64,000 nucleotides of DNA from Polytrichum commune. Taxonomy: Eukaryota; Streptophyta; Polytrichopsida; Polytrichales; Polytrichaceae. Both the position numbers and the translations under genes were made by a program. The DNA lies in contig OX485807.1 in NCBI GenBank assembly GCA_950295325.1, positions 36,672,440-36,736,439 of the forward strand, read 5' to 3'. This document shows, one piece after another, positions 14,031 to 25,139 of the stretch (position 1 is the stretch's first letter; each line of letters begins with the position of its first letter). The notes under the pieces were generated by a model. The model saw only the letters and a list, made by a program, of their open reading frames with translations. It had not been told where the DNA came from and did not search any database.

Positions 14031-14289
14031 CTGTGCTCAGTGCTCAACGAGAACTTTGCAATTGAGCTTTGCACAAGTGGGGTTAATTGGTTCAGTAATT
14101 AATTGCATCAGTTGAACTTGTGGTGACGACTTAGTAGTAATGTGGCCGGTGATCCATCTTGCATCAGTTGCGTACTTGAACGGGGATCAGAGGCCCGTGA
14201 TCTTCTCTATTTCTAAATAAATAAATAAATATATGCATATATAATCTCTCACTCCACTCTCCACTGCTAAGGCCGTACCACGGCGACGA

Positions 14290-14316
14290 AGAAGTAGTAG
14301 TAGTAGTAGTAGTACT
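14290..14316. repeat. (AGT)n microsatellite
   Basis: Seven to eight AGT units. On the minus strand this encodes the poly-Leu stretch of a spurious frame. Confidence 0.9.
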
Positions 14317-14425
14317 GAGGTTGGTCGAGGTGTGAAGCTAAATTGCTTGTCAAGTTCAAGTGAATCAGGCCAACTGCATGACCAGCGAAATGCAAAAGTA
14401 TACCTAAGGGAGGCTGGTCCTTCTG

Positions 14426-15270
14426 CTTGATCATGACTCCTCATAAACATTAAGTTATTACGAACTAGTGAAGATTTTTATGTTTTTGTGGGGTCAAGAA
14501 ATCACGTGGTTTCATTCTCGAACAATTAGCCTTGATTTTTTCGTAAATTCTTTGACCTTCGAAGTTCGATCTGAATATGAGTTAGTGGTCCGGACAATTT
14601 GTGCATTCCCAGTTCTTCTTCTTGATTATGAGTTGTCAAAACTAAGTTGTCTTGATCATGACTCCTCATTAACATTAAGTCATTAAGAACTAGTAAAGAT
14701 TTATTTTTATTTTTGTGGGGTCAAGAAGTCACGTGGTTTCATTCTCGAACAAATAGCCTTGATTTTTTCTTAAATTCTTTGACCTTCAAAGTTCGATCTG
14801 AATATAAGTTGGTGTTCCGGACAATTTGGGCATTCCCAGTTCTTCTTCTTGATTATGAGTTGATAAAACTAAGTTGTCTTGACCATGACTCCTCATAAAC
14901 ATTAAGTCATTAAGAACTAGTAAAGATTTTTTTATTTTTGTGGGGTCAAGAAGTCACGTGGTTTCATTCTCGAACAAATAGCCTTGATTTTTTCTTAAAT
15001 TCTTTGACCTTCAAAGTTCAATATGAATACGAATTGGTGTTCTGAACAATTTGGGCATTCCCAGTTCTTCTTCTTGATTATGAGTTGTTAAAACTAAGTT
15101 GTCTTGATCATGACTCCTCACAAACATTAAGTAATTAAGAACTAGTAAAGATTTTTTTTTTGGTGGGGTCAAGAAATCACATGGTTTCATTCTCGAACAA
15201 ATTCTTTGACCTTTGAAGTTCAATTAGAATATGAGTTAGTGTTCTAGACAATTTGGGCATTCCCAATTAA
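14426..15270 (+). repeat. 225-227-bp tandem array, about 3.7 copies
   Basis: Unit starts at CTTGATCATGACTCCTCA recur near 14,426, 14,651, 14,876 and 15,103. Each unit continues with TTAAGAACTAGTAAAGATTT, GTGGGGTCAAGAA, CACGTGGTTTCATTCTCGAA and GCATTCCCAGTTCTTCTTCT. The last copy is truncated and lacks an internal block. Each unit holds a CACGTG hexamer (lost to CACATG in the last copy). Copies are roughly 90-95% alike by eye, so the expansion is fairly recent. Confidence 0.92.
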
Positions 15271-15665
15271 TAGTATCACTACCCATCAGAGAGATGGAAT
15301 TGTCATATACGAGCTTATCTCTCGTTCATCAAACTTTAAAAAAAATAAAAAATTGCCGCCCTCCCAACATAGGTTTGTGGCATTGTTGTTCCATTGTTGT
15401 TTGTGGTTCCATTGCTGTTTTTTTGACCATCATGCTCTGTAGTTGCTCAACCATTGCAGATTGTTTTTTGGATTTTACCAACTGAAATTTTGGAATTTGA
15501 GGGTTTGTAATATAACATTGGAAAGATGTTGAAAATACCTTTCCAACAGTATATTACATACCCCAAAAAAATTAAAATTGTAGACGCAAACAAAAAAAGA
15601 AAAATCTGTAGTTGTTTTGGCATAGTCTTCTACCAGTGATGTCAGGAGGGGCTGGGGCCCCCCTA

Positions 15666-15678
15666 CCCCCCCCCCCCC
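15666..15678. repeat. Poly-C run (13 C)
   Basis: Homopolymer run following GGGGCCCCCCTA. It is one of several long C/G homopolymers in the window and may be mis-sized in assembly. Confidence 0.9.
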
Positions 15679-16027
15679 TTGGCTCCGCCCTTGATTATTC
15701 GATGGCACTTTCAACTGCACATACAATCTTGACCCTTGAATTGGGGTCAGGGTTGCCTCGTTTGGTTAGCCTTTGTAAAGTTTGAAGATTCTCATTTGAA
15801 GTTTCAGAATCAGGCTTGAAATATAAAAGCCATAACATGCCAAAACAAAGAGTGTCTTTCTCTTTAAGTGAACACATACGCCATGGTCCCATTTGTGTTA
15901 ACTATTAAAACTAGAATGGTGTCTATGCCTTGAGTAGTCCAATCTCATCGTACACATGTGTCAGTTTGGTGTATGTTCGTTGTAAGGTAAGTGGACCCCA
16001 TTGGATGACTTTTTTAAAATGGACATG

Positions 16028-16428
16028 TATACATGAGTGGTGTGTGGTTTAGATTTGGATCAAAAAATGGATACCAAAAATAAGAAATTCCATTACGTGC
16101 CCAAACTTTTGTTAACGTAACCATTCTAGACAACCCAATCATCAAAATAATAGAAATATGTCATAAGAAAGAGGCTCTTGACTTTGATAATGTTTGAAGA
16201 AGAATTAGAGCAAATCCAATGAGAAGTACTCGTGGTTGCAAAGTTGCAAAGTTGTATACATGAGTGGTGTGTGTTTAGGTGTGGATCTAAAAGTGGACAC
16301 CAAAAATAAGAAATATGATTACGTACTCAAAATTTTGTCAACGTAACCATTCTAGACAGCCCAGTCGTCAACATGATAGGAACATGTCATAAGAAAGAGG
16401 CTCTTGACTTTGATAATGGATGAGATGT
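16028..16428 (+). repeat. Direct duplication, about 226-bp period
   Basis: Two copies of a roughly 175-bp segment (16,028-16,203 and 16,254-16,428) share ATACATGAGTGGTGTGTG, CACCAAAAATAAGAAAT, CGTAACCATTCTAGACA and GAAAGAGGCTCTTGACTTTG. Remnants of the following unit (GCAAATCCAACGAGAAGTGC near 17,090) lie beyond the TIR element at 16,463-16,960, so that element interrupted the array. Confidence 0.8.
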
Positions 16429-16462
16429 GTATGCATATGTCAATGTTTGAAGATGAATATGA

Positions 16463-16960
16463 AGGCTGCTCCACACACGAGCCAAGAGCTGTGACCGTGA
16501 AATTTTGAGAGCTCAAAAGAAAGTGTCCAAAGGTTGTCCCAAGACACCTCCAAAATCTTTTAGTGTGTTCATAGATCCTCAAATGTAGTGTGAAGTCATA
16601 TGTGACTGGGCCCTCAACCAAGTGCTATTTCCATGAATTTCTATTCATGCGGGTCCTCGCGCATGATAAAATAGAATAAATCAACAGTTGAGAGCATTCG
16701 GAGTGCCGGGGTCTCCCGGTTTTGTGTTAGGCCTACCTCCAAGAGGTGGTGTTTGAAAATAATCCAAACGACCATGAAACATGATCCATTTGATGCCATG
16801 TAGGAATCCATGTAGACTTTACATCCATCTTGCATTCACATTCTCCATTGGCCCCTCAAGCGTAGTGTGAAGCGAACTTGGACCAGCTCCGCCCTTTCCA
16901 CGAATGAGAGTGCTTAAGTGTAATGGTCACGGGCTCTCAGTCTCCTGTGCGAAGTGGCCC
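16463..16960 (-). mobile_element. PIF/Harbinger-type MITE, family GGGCCACTTCACACACGAG, copy 1
   Basis: About 498 bp. The right end is the inverse of the family terminus (CTCCTGTGCGAAGTGGCCC) followed by TTA. The left end is diverged (GGCTGCTCCACACACGAG). The interior matches the copies at 29,558 and, inverted, 48,255, including the block read as MQDGCKVYMDSYMASNG on the minus strand. That frame recurs only because the DNA is repeated; no transposase is present. Confidence 0.85.
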
Positions 16961-17337
16961 TTAGACCTGCACCTCAACTTATCATAGTCATCCAGGTGAA
17001 CTACATAGTAACAAGTTAGACTCCCCATTGTCAGTTATAAGTAATAAGAGATACATGTACACAGCACTTGCTTTGAAGATGACTGTGTGCAAATCCAACG
17101 AGAAGTGCCGGTGGTTGCAAAAGTTGAAAGCTTCCGTTGAGGCCCGCCCGCTTGCTGGCTTGCTGGCTTGTTTGCCTTATTCCGCTCAGATATTATAGGC
17201 ACGTCGCATTAAGAAGAGTAACTACAGAGAGCGGCCCACACACATTGATTGTTGCGAATGTTTCGAATGGGGCCAAGTGCATGCCAGCAGATGTGTTAAC
17301 TTAAGGCAGGACAATACCCAAGGGAGGCGTCTTCTCA

Positions 17338-17580
17338 TCAGTGACCCAAGGGAGAAGCGGCCGCTAGTCACCGAGGAACTGGTCGAGTGCGAGGAGAAAG
17401 AACCGGTTGAAGTCCAAGACTTCGGGAGATTTTTACCCCACCGCTCTACTAGAGGAATCTATGGAATATAGGCTTCAAATTTATGAAAGAAAAAAAACAA
17501 CCAAAGAGCACAGCATGTAACCAGTTGGACTTGGAAACACATGAGCATCTTGACTGATTATGCCCAAATACCTCCTCGGA
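17338..17580 (+). mobile_element. Small TIR element, family TGCCCGGGAAG, copy 3 (diverged)
   Basis: It keeps AACCGGTTGAAGTCCAAGAC, TTCGGGAGATTTTTACC, AGAGGAATCTATGGAATATA, GTAACCAGTTGGACTTGG and ATTATGCCCAAATACCTCC in family order. Termini are degraded. Confidence 0.6.
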
Positions 17581-18022
17581 CGTTAGAGTTATCTGGAAAG
17601 TAAAGGCCACGGATGACACCATGGGTTTAAGTCTCACAGTCATGTGTTTGTGAGAATCAACAGAAAGTCACCCACGTTTTTTTAATGCTTAGATTATCAT
17701 CCAGAAGGAGTGGTGTCGTCGATCTATTGAAAACCAGCTTTTTGGGTTGTTCTACTAGGATGGGTGGGTCAGGCTAGCTTTGCGTAGGCCACTTCGGGAT
17801 TATGGACAATAGGTTTTCGTGGGCATCATACTTTTTTTGAGGTCCTAATATTCACTCAAAGTTTGAGAGGTGGAATGAGGAGGTCCCAAGATTTGCACCC
17901 AACTTTCAAAATAGGGCTCCAAAACATGATGTGAGCTAACGAGCTCTTGATAGAAAATCTTCTCAAAGAAGGATCAAACCCACGATTTTATCCCTGATTT
18001 TGAGGGACTTTACAGATGAACC

Positions 18023-18730
18023 CTGGGGGCGAGTCTTCATTGGAAACCTACATGACGTGCGTGGGCCACTTTGAAATCAAGCCCCATATATTCAAGAACT
18101 TTATAAAGAGAAACAAGTGTGTATACACTAATGGCATGTTAGAAATGGATTCATGTATTTATACTACGCTTTTTAGTTTGATGTTATGAATGCCTCTACT
18201 ATATATATAGATATATATATATATCATGAATTAAATAGGCCTTTATTACACATAAAATCCACTTTCACTTTCCCATGAAAAAGTCAATTTCATCCATAGC
18301 AGATAACTCAACAGTTCTATTAAACAAACAAAGACAAAAGCATAATAACTTAGCCAACAACTGGAGAGCATAACTCAAGGAAGCCCATGAGTGCTCCAAG
18401 AGCCTCTAGTTTGTAAAACCTAGAACCCAACTCCAAACCCTAGCAAGAACAAACATGATAGTCATTGAGGACTTTGACCATATGACAACAATGGTTGAAA
18501 ACGCAAATTAGATGAACTAACGCATCCATTGTCAAACGGAATTCTTAAAAATCTTAGGGCCCCCTTTTGTACCTCTAACTTCAAAAAAGTTAATAGCCTT
18601 TTTAGATGTACACACTAGAGACAAAATAATACCCCTTCCTTATGTGTACTATGTGTGCTAATGCCTCAAATAATAACCCTTCTCACACGCACGCTAATTC
18701 GCACGTGTTGTGAAGACCCCCCCTCCCCCG
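18023..18730 (-). mobile_element. Mutator-like non-autonomous TIR element, copy 2 (inverted)
   Basis: The reverse complement aligns with the 55,749-56,808 element: TAGGCCTTTATTACAC, CTTTCCCATGAAAAAGTC, CCCATGAGTGCTCCAAGAG and TTAATAGCCTTTTTAGATGTACACACTAGAG match in reverse order. It lacks the CTACACTAA insertion found in that copy. The left end begins CTGGGGGCGAGTC. No target duplication was recognised. Confidence 0.65.
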
Positions 18731-19221
18731 GGTGGATAATTCTATTGCTTCTTCTCCTCCTCTTATGATTACGATTATTATTATTCTACCAAGTTGTTAA
18801 AACTTGGCTTCACTTACCGTGTGTGTTTCTCTGACATGGCTATGGGCATGCAGAATTTGGGGAATAGTTCATGGGATCCTCGTGGGACTAATCGTCTTGA
18901 ATAAGTGTGTGGGAATCACAAGGACACCGGCACGACGGGCCCGGAGCATTATGACCAGTTCTTCGAAGGATCTGAGTGCGTGCGTTCCCTAGTTGTGGAT
19001 GGGCACTTTTCAGATATCAAAAATTTAATATACATTGAAAGGATCATGCTTCATTTTTCACTTTGAAAATTTTGAAGGTTTACATTTGACTCCAAACACC
19101 ATCACAAGGATCAACTTTCTATGTTCTTTGTTTGGAGTTACTAACATGTTCATGTCACAAGGGGAGTGCACCTAGTTTTGGATATTATTTGGATATCGAC
19201 TTGTATGCAGAGATATTATGA

Positions 19222-19745
19222 AAGAAAACTGCATGAGCACATTACCATAAAGAACCCAAACCAAGAACATGAGAGTCGATCTTGCTATGATGTTTGGAGT
19301 TGAGAGGTGAACCTCTTGTGAATTATAAGAAAACCGCATGAATACAGTACCATGAAGAACCCAAACAAGAAACACGAGAGTCGATCTTGTTATGATGTTT
19401 GGAGTTGGGAGGTGAATCTCTTGTGAATTATAAGAAAACCATATGAGCACAGTACCATAAAGAACCCAAGCAAGAAACATGAGAGTCGATCTTGTTATGA
19501 TGTTTGGAGTTGAGAGGTGAACCTCTTGTGAATTATAAGAAAACCACATGAACACAGTACCATGAAGAACCCAAGCAAGAAACATAAGAGTCGATCTTGT
19601 TATGATGTTTGGAGTTGAGAGGTGAACCTCTTGTGAATTATAAGAGAACCATATGAGCACAGTACCATAAAGAACCCAAGCAAGAAACATGAGAGTCGAT
19701 CTTGTTATGATGTTTGGAGTCGAGGTGTGAGCCTCTTGTGCATTA
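19222..19745 (-). repeat. 105-bp tandem array, five copies
   Basis: The unit contains AGAGTCGATCTTG(T/C)TATGATG, TTTGGAGTTGAGAGGTGAA and CTCTTGTGAATTATAAGA. Because 105 is a multiple of three and the units carry no stop in one frame, a minus-strand frame runs through all copies (unit of 35 residues with YNSQEVHLSTPNIITRSTL). I read this as a minisatellite rather than a gene: nothing outside the array extends the frame convincingly. Confidence 0.93.
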
Positions 19746-20504
19746 TTTGAAGTGAGAGTCACAAGTTACCTTTAAATGATGTTTCTTTCATGGAGATATA
19801 TATATCCACACCATTTCAAGACTTGGGCATGTACCCATATGGTTAGAATATATTAGATTAGGTCACGGTTGATGATATGTGTACTCGCCTTAAAGTTGTT
19901 GACCGGATGACATCAGAGTGAGCCCGACACAAAACCTTTTTCACCTCGTTAGTGATGGTGTGTTTGAATGTGCCCACAAAATAATAACATCTGAACAGTG
20001 GCGTTTTTGGTGGAGTCGTTGGAGTGAACTCTGTCGTGTGGGAACTAAAATTCGCCAGCTTTTAAATCAGCTCAGGCCCGTGAGCCTTTTATGCGCAAAG
20101 TAGGTAGCTGGGTACTACTAACTCTTTCAGCCATGTCCTTTCACACTTTAGAGCGAGCAGCATTAATACTGCAGTCGTACCTCTTCAATATAATATGACA
20201 TGTTTGGGAAACAAGGAAACTGTGTCGTATTGTCGAGGTGCCACACATTCAATACTATGATAAAACAGGACCTCTTTGTCATGACAACGAGGTACTTTGT
20301 GAAAACACCACATTAGATACTCACTCTGTCATGTATATACAGTAAATATTCCTTTTTGTCAAACGCCCTCCCAAATGTGCAGATTTCTGTCATGAAATCC
20401 ATGTGGACTTGAAGACGGAAGCAATAGTCCAGTGATGTTGCCACTTCAAAAAAACAAGCAGCATATGTGTATATATCCTACTACGCTTCTCCAATATGGC
20501 CTGC

Positions 20505-20665
20505 AGTTTCGTTACGTTTGCAAGAGTGAACTCTAATGGGTTGTCCGTTAAAGATGTAGCTAATGATCGAGCACGAGGTTGAGCATATGTCAGTTTCACA
20601 ATAGGTGGAAGTCTCTCATCAACGTCTAAAGAGTCCAAGGGCTCTGCATTAAGGTCAACACTGTT
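20505..20665 (-). pseudogene. Exon-like coding fragment, unidentified
   Basis: A minus-strand frame reads VDLNAEPLDSLDVDERLPP, then VKLTYAQPRARSLATSLTD, then a segment ending LANVTKLQAILEK. It looks coding because of hydrophilic balance, few rare residues and a plausible acceptor (TCTTTCGTAACAG) at its upstream edge. No partner exon was recognised within several kb and I do not know the family. It may be an exon of a decayed gene, a transposon-captured exon, or chance. Confidence 0.25.
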
Positions 20666-20869
20666 ACGAAAGAGACAGAAATTGATGAGTCTCTTGATTA
20701 GGTTTTGAGACAGAGAACCTAGTTCCCTTGGGTCCCATATATTAACATCATTTTAAAATAAACCACATTTCATATGTGATAGTTACATGGATTTAATACC
20801 AACTATGTAATTATACATGTGTGGGACCTGTTGTACAAACATTTATCACCTCTATAATACGATTTTTTT

Positions 20870-20901
20870 GGGGGGGCAGGGGGGGGGGGGCAGGGGGGGG
20901 G
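20870..20901. repeat. G-run cluster, G7-CA-G12-CA-G9
   Basis: Three very long G tracts separated by CA. The plus strand can form G-quadruplex structures. Run lengths are liable to sequencing and assembly error. Confidence 0.9.
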
Positions 20902-22227
20902 TCCATGAATGTTGTACTACCTAACGATGGCATTGTCATATTATAGACGTAGATTTGAACTAGAAGATTCGTTTTACAAAATTTACATTACATCGAGGTT
21001 GTTGTACTATCAAGTGGTGTATTAAAGAGGTAGGATTATATAGGTACCTTAATTGTATATATGTGGCCCTATTGTGGGCAACTTGGCTTCCAACTCCACG
21101 AAGCAATTTGTGTCGTTTGCAATTACGAATCACGCATATTGTTGAAAATGGGGTTGCAAAAGTTATCATAACATTCTTGAGCTCATGCAAATAGTTCCCC
21201 TTATTATCTAGGTGCCGAGGTTGTGGTTATAGTCCCCCCGTGTCAATGCGGGTTGAAGCACACGTGTCCTAGCCTGGTTGAAGCTCCAAGGAGGTCGCAT
21301 ATCCAACCAAAGAACCGGGGACCCGAAGCAAATCTCCTTGGAGATCCGGAACCAAACCACCAAGATTTTAGGGCCCACAAAGATGTCAGTCCGGAAGGGC
21401 TTAGTAATGTTATGTTGAGACGTCAAATTGAAGTAGAAAAAAAATCTTTCATCTTTTGATAGGTCAAACACTAGGCTCTCCCAATTGTGGTAAGTATGAA
21501 ATTTAACCCTAGAATGGCGTTGTATATTCAACACATCATCCAATCTCATGGTTATGCCATGTGTCTTTTTCGGTGTCCATTCTTTAAGTACAAGCTGTAC
21601 CATATATCACTGAACTACAGGTGTCTGACTAACAAGAAGGACCACACAAGGCCCACATACCTTAATTCATACAAGATTTCCATCACGTGGCCATCTTACG
21701 ACCCATTCTCAGGGGGGTGACCGGCCGAAAAGTAGAAACCACGTGAGAACAATTGTAGGGTGTTTTTTATTCATTGGCAAGAAAATTTATGGAAATTTTA
21801 GATCTACCATAGCCTAATTAAATTGCGAAACATGTGATTATATATAATTTAGCATAAGGGGAAACCCCCACTTTAGGTTTAAGGTAGAAAGAAATTAGTG
21901 TGACAAAAATAATAGAGAGATTTTTTATAAAATAAATAAAATGAGTATATTTACATATAATACATGCAAAATGGATGAAAATTGAACGATTGGATAATGA
22001 TGTGTACACTCTTCTTTCACCAATATATAGCAACATGGATATACGCCATGCCATATTGGAAACTAAATTTTGCCTTCGTAGGGAACGAGTAAATCAAAAT
22101 TTTATACGTAATTTAGCATCATTTGAAACAGTCTAGGATTTCTTTTATAATTACCTATATGGTGCTGAAGGTTTCGTGAAATTATTTTTTTCTACATAAA
22201 GTGTTCCCTCAAATCCAAATGAGGAGG

Positions 22228-22330
22228 TAAATAGCCCCCATAACAATACCCTTTGTATGCACGTGATTACATAACACACGAGGGAGTGACCCCCCCCCCC
22301 CCCCCCCCCCCGGAGGAACCATTCAAGAGA
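22228..22330. repeat. Dispersed repeat fragment with 22-C homopolymer
   Basis: The blocks GAGGTAAATAGCCCCC, GAGGGAGTGACC and GAGGAAC recur in the same order at 60,346-60,432, so this is one end of a dispersed element. Here the segment contains C22 (22,290-22,311), whereas the 60-kb copy has only CTCCCC at that point. Confidence 0.65.
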
Positions 22331-22673
22331 TGCATGTTCACAACACTTGTGGAGGGAGAAGGCAAAACGGGGGAGGAAGACGGTGAAAATGACAATTACT
22401 ACTATATATCCACGTGATTGTTATTTAAAGCTAAAATAAATTCCAACATTGAGATCGAAGCCCATAATTAGTCTAGTGTAGTTAGTCAGGGAGGAACCAA
22501 CAACCAACCTATAGGAGACAAGTTCTACTATTCACCTCGGGCTCGGTACACGTTAGGAAACCATTCAAGGAGAATGGTTTTTAGTGTGCAAATTAAAATA
22601 GCAACCGGGTTTGTGATCAAATGTTTTGGTGACCAAGCATCTACGATATATCATTTTGTGGAGTTATGAGCAC

Positions 22674-23555
22674 TGCATGGGGAGAACCGGTGGTCAGTTA
22701 CAAATGAACCAGTCGAGTTTGATAAACAACCAGTTGAAGCCCGAGACTTCAGGAGAATTACCGATCATTTTAGAGGAATCTATAGAAGAATATACCTCAC
22801 ATGAATGAAAGCAAAACCCAGAAGATGTCAACATGTGATGGGTTGGAGAATTACCGATCATTTTAGAGGAATCTATAGAAGAATATATACCACATGAATG
22901 AAAGCAGAACCCGGAAGATGTCAACATGTGACCGGTTGGAGAATTACTGATCATTTTAGAGGAATCTATAGAAGAATATACCCCACATGAATGAAAGCAA
23001 AACCCGGAAGATGTCAACATGTGACCGGTTGGAGAATTACCGATCATTTTAGAGGAATCTACAGAAGAATATACCCCACATGAATGAAAGCAAAACCCGG
23101 AAGATGTCAACATGTGACCGGTTGGAGAATTACCGATCATTTTAGATGAATCTATAGAAGAATATACCCCACATGAATGAAAGCAAAACCCGGAAGATGT
23201 CAACATGTGACCGGTTGGAGAATTACCGATCATTTTAGAGGAATCTACAGAAGAATATACCCCACATGAATGAAAGCAAAACCCGGAAGATGTCAACATG
23301 TGACCGGTTGGAGAATTACCGATCATTTTAGATGAATCTATAGAAGAATATACCCCACATGAATGAAAGCAAAACCTGGAAGATGTCAACATGTGATGGG
23401 TTGGAGAATTACCGATCATTTAAGAGGAATCTATAGAAGAATATACCCCACATGAATGAAAGCAAAACCCGGAAGATGTCAGCATGTAAACCGGTTGGAT
23501 TTAGGATCACTAGGATCTTGACCGAAAACTACATATGCCCAAAAACTTCCCAGGC
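22674..23555 (+). mobile_element. Small TIR element, family TGCCCGGGAAG, copy 4, internally amplified
   Basis: Ends TGCATGGGGAG / CTTCCCAGGCA match the family. Unlike the 220-bp copies, this one is about 880 bp because its central part is repeated eight times as a 93-bp unit (see the array entry). The first and last units join smoothly to single-copy family sequence, so the array arose inside the element. Confidence 0.8.
22750..23496 (-). repeat. 93-bp tandem array, eight copies
   Basis: The unit runs from GGAGAATTACCGATCATTTT through AGAAGAATATACC, CCACATGAATGAAAGC and CGGAAGATGTCAACATGTGA to CCGGTT. Copies begin near 22,751, 22,845, 22,938, 23,031, 23,124, 23,217, 23,310 and 23,403, and differ at only a few positions. 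Since 93 is 31 codons, a 241-codon minus-strand frame runs through it with unit MIGNSPTGHMLTSSGFCFHS plus CGVYSSIDSSK. I treat that frame as a by-product. Confidence 0.95.
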
Positions 23556-23559
23556 ATAG

Positions 23560-25130
23560 TCAGCGTGAACGTGAACTTGTTAATCTCAGCACCAGTTATC
23601 TTGAAAATGGTTTGATTACGAATGCTGAATCTGCTTAGCAACCATCACACGAGGATTATATTCAATCATATTTACACGAATTTTGGCCTTATCTAGAGCG
23701 CATGCGATGCGTAGGCGTAACGCACGAGACAATATTCTTGCAACCAAAATACGTTTGCAAATCAACGGGCCACTAGGAGGGGCTGGGGCTTCTTGCTCTT
23801 TGAGCTCGGGCGTCACCAACTCTTCTTTATAATCTTACCGGAAATCACATACGTATTCATTAACAACGGAGGGTTTCATTCTTTAGCTGATTCAACAACG
23901 GAATGAGAATCGGGGACCTCGATCGAGCACCAAGGGACCCAGTTGGAAAATGGATTAACCACAAACCTACGGGGAGCATGCATGCTACTGTCTACATGTC
24001 ACGATGAGTTTTGGTTTTGAAATTGTGTTCAAATAGTACATTCTAACACGAGATCCTATATTTTCAAATTGATTCGACACCGGGACTAGAATTGGAGAGC
24101 CATGAACGATCTCAGGTTCGTCTACATTGTTTGTGGTGCTAAGTGTCACTATTACCCATGTGACAGTTTGTACCTTGTTTTGAGGCATATGCTAGGTTAC
24201 ACTAATGATCGACGTTGATACTGTCACCGGCTCATGACACGTGGGATTCAAGTGTGCTTACTAATACTTTGGCATGTGTATGTTCAATAGTGTTACGAGG
24301 TGTATGTCTATGTTCGACTTTGGTCTACAACGTTGACAAAAAAGTGTACACAAATGACACTTGGCATCAGTGTGCTCAAAAATATCTCCCGCTTGCATGA
24401 TGAAGCGAAAACACAAAACAATTGCAATAATATCTTTCCCGTGCATACTAAGGCGTAAAACTATCAATTAAAGTATCCCAATGTGTTGTATTGGATGTCA
24501 TAATGCACTTTCATTTAAAAAGTTACTCATGTTGATGAATATTGTCATATCGGCAATTAACGAATGAGACGCTTTGAGACCTCTAGGCATGTAGTTTAGG
24601 CCAAATGGCAAATGACAGTAATGCCAACTAATGCCAAATGGCAGTAAAAATGCTAATCTAAGCTAGATTAGAATATAAACAAATTAAATAGCTAATAAGT
24701 AGTGGGAAAAGTTGGTGGGGTCAAGAAAATGTAGTTGTACCTCTTGGAAAGGTTTTCCAAAACCCGCGTTGGAAACATGCTTTTTGACACATTATGTAAG
24801 CTACTATATTTTATTGATTTCCCATTCTTTCACCCTTGCTTTGCTTTGCAAGCATTTTGTTTCTTGTTGAGGTATATTGCGGGTACTCAAAAGGCACCCC
24901 GCTAGCATTGCCACTTAAAGTTATGTCCAATCTTCATTTTAAGGGTCCATTTAATGTGAAGATTGTCAATTAAGTTTGAGAAGGATGACATCAACATGCG
25001 GCTAGCGTGATTGAGCGGAGTTTCAATTTTGACTAAGTTGTAAACCTATACGTAAACCCGGGGTGGGAGTACATACTAAGTAGCCGGTGTTTGAGGGCCA
25101 ATTACCGTGACGAGGCAAGAAATTGATCCC
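23560..25130. other. Intergenic, nothing firmly recognised
   Basis: A 67-codon minus frame at 23,985-24,188 (containing SPILVPVSNQFENI) has a composition reminiscent of non-LTR retroelement polyproteins, but no reverse transcriptase motif was found near it. No other feature is supported. Confidence 0.35.
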
Positions 25131-25139
25131 ACATTAGAG

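Noticed and set aside
16641-16835. Conserved small protein MQDGCKVYMDSYMASNG, also at 29.7 kb and 48.4 kb
   Set aside because: The frame recurs because it lies in the interior of a MITE family; other frames of the same DNA are equally conserved.
22694-23419. 241-codon minus-strand repeat protein
   Set aside because: It is a translation of the 93-bp array inside a MITE copy, starts and ends in element sequence, and has no splice or promoter context.
22750-23496. CRISPR-like array
   Set aside because: Units are contiguous and nearly identical over their whole 93 bp with no unique spacers, and the genome is a plant nuclear genome.
23985-24188. Possible non-LTR retroelement fragment
   Set aside because: Only a vague compositional resemblance; no reverse transcriptase, endonuclease or poly-A tail could be found.
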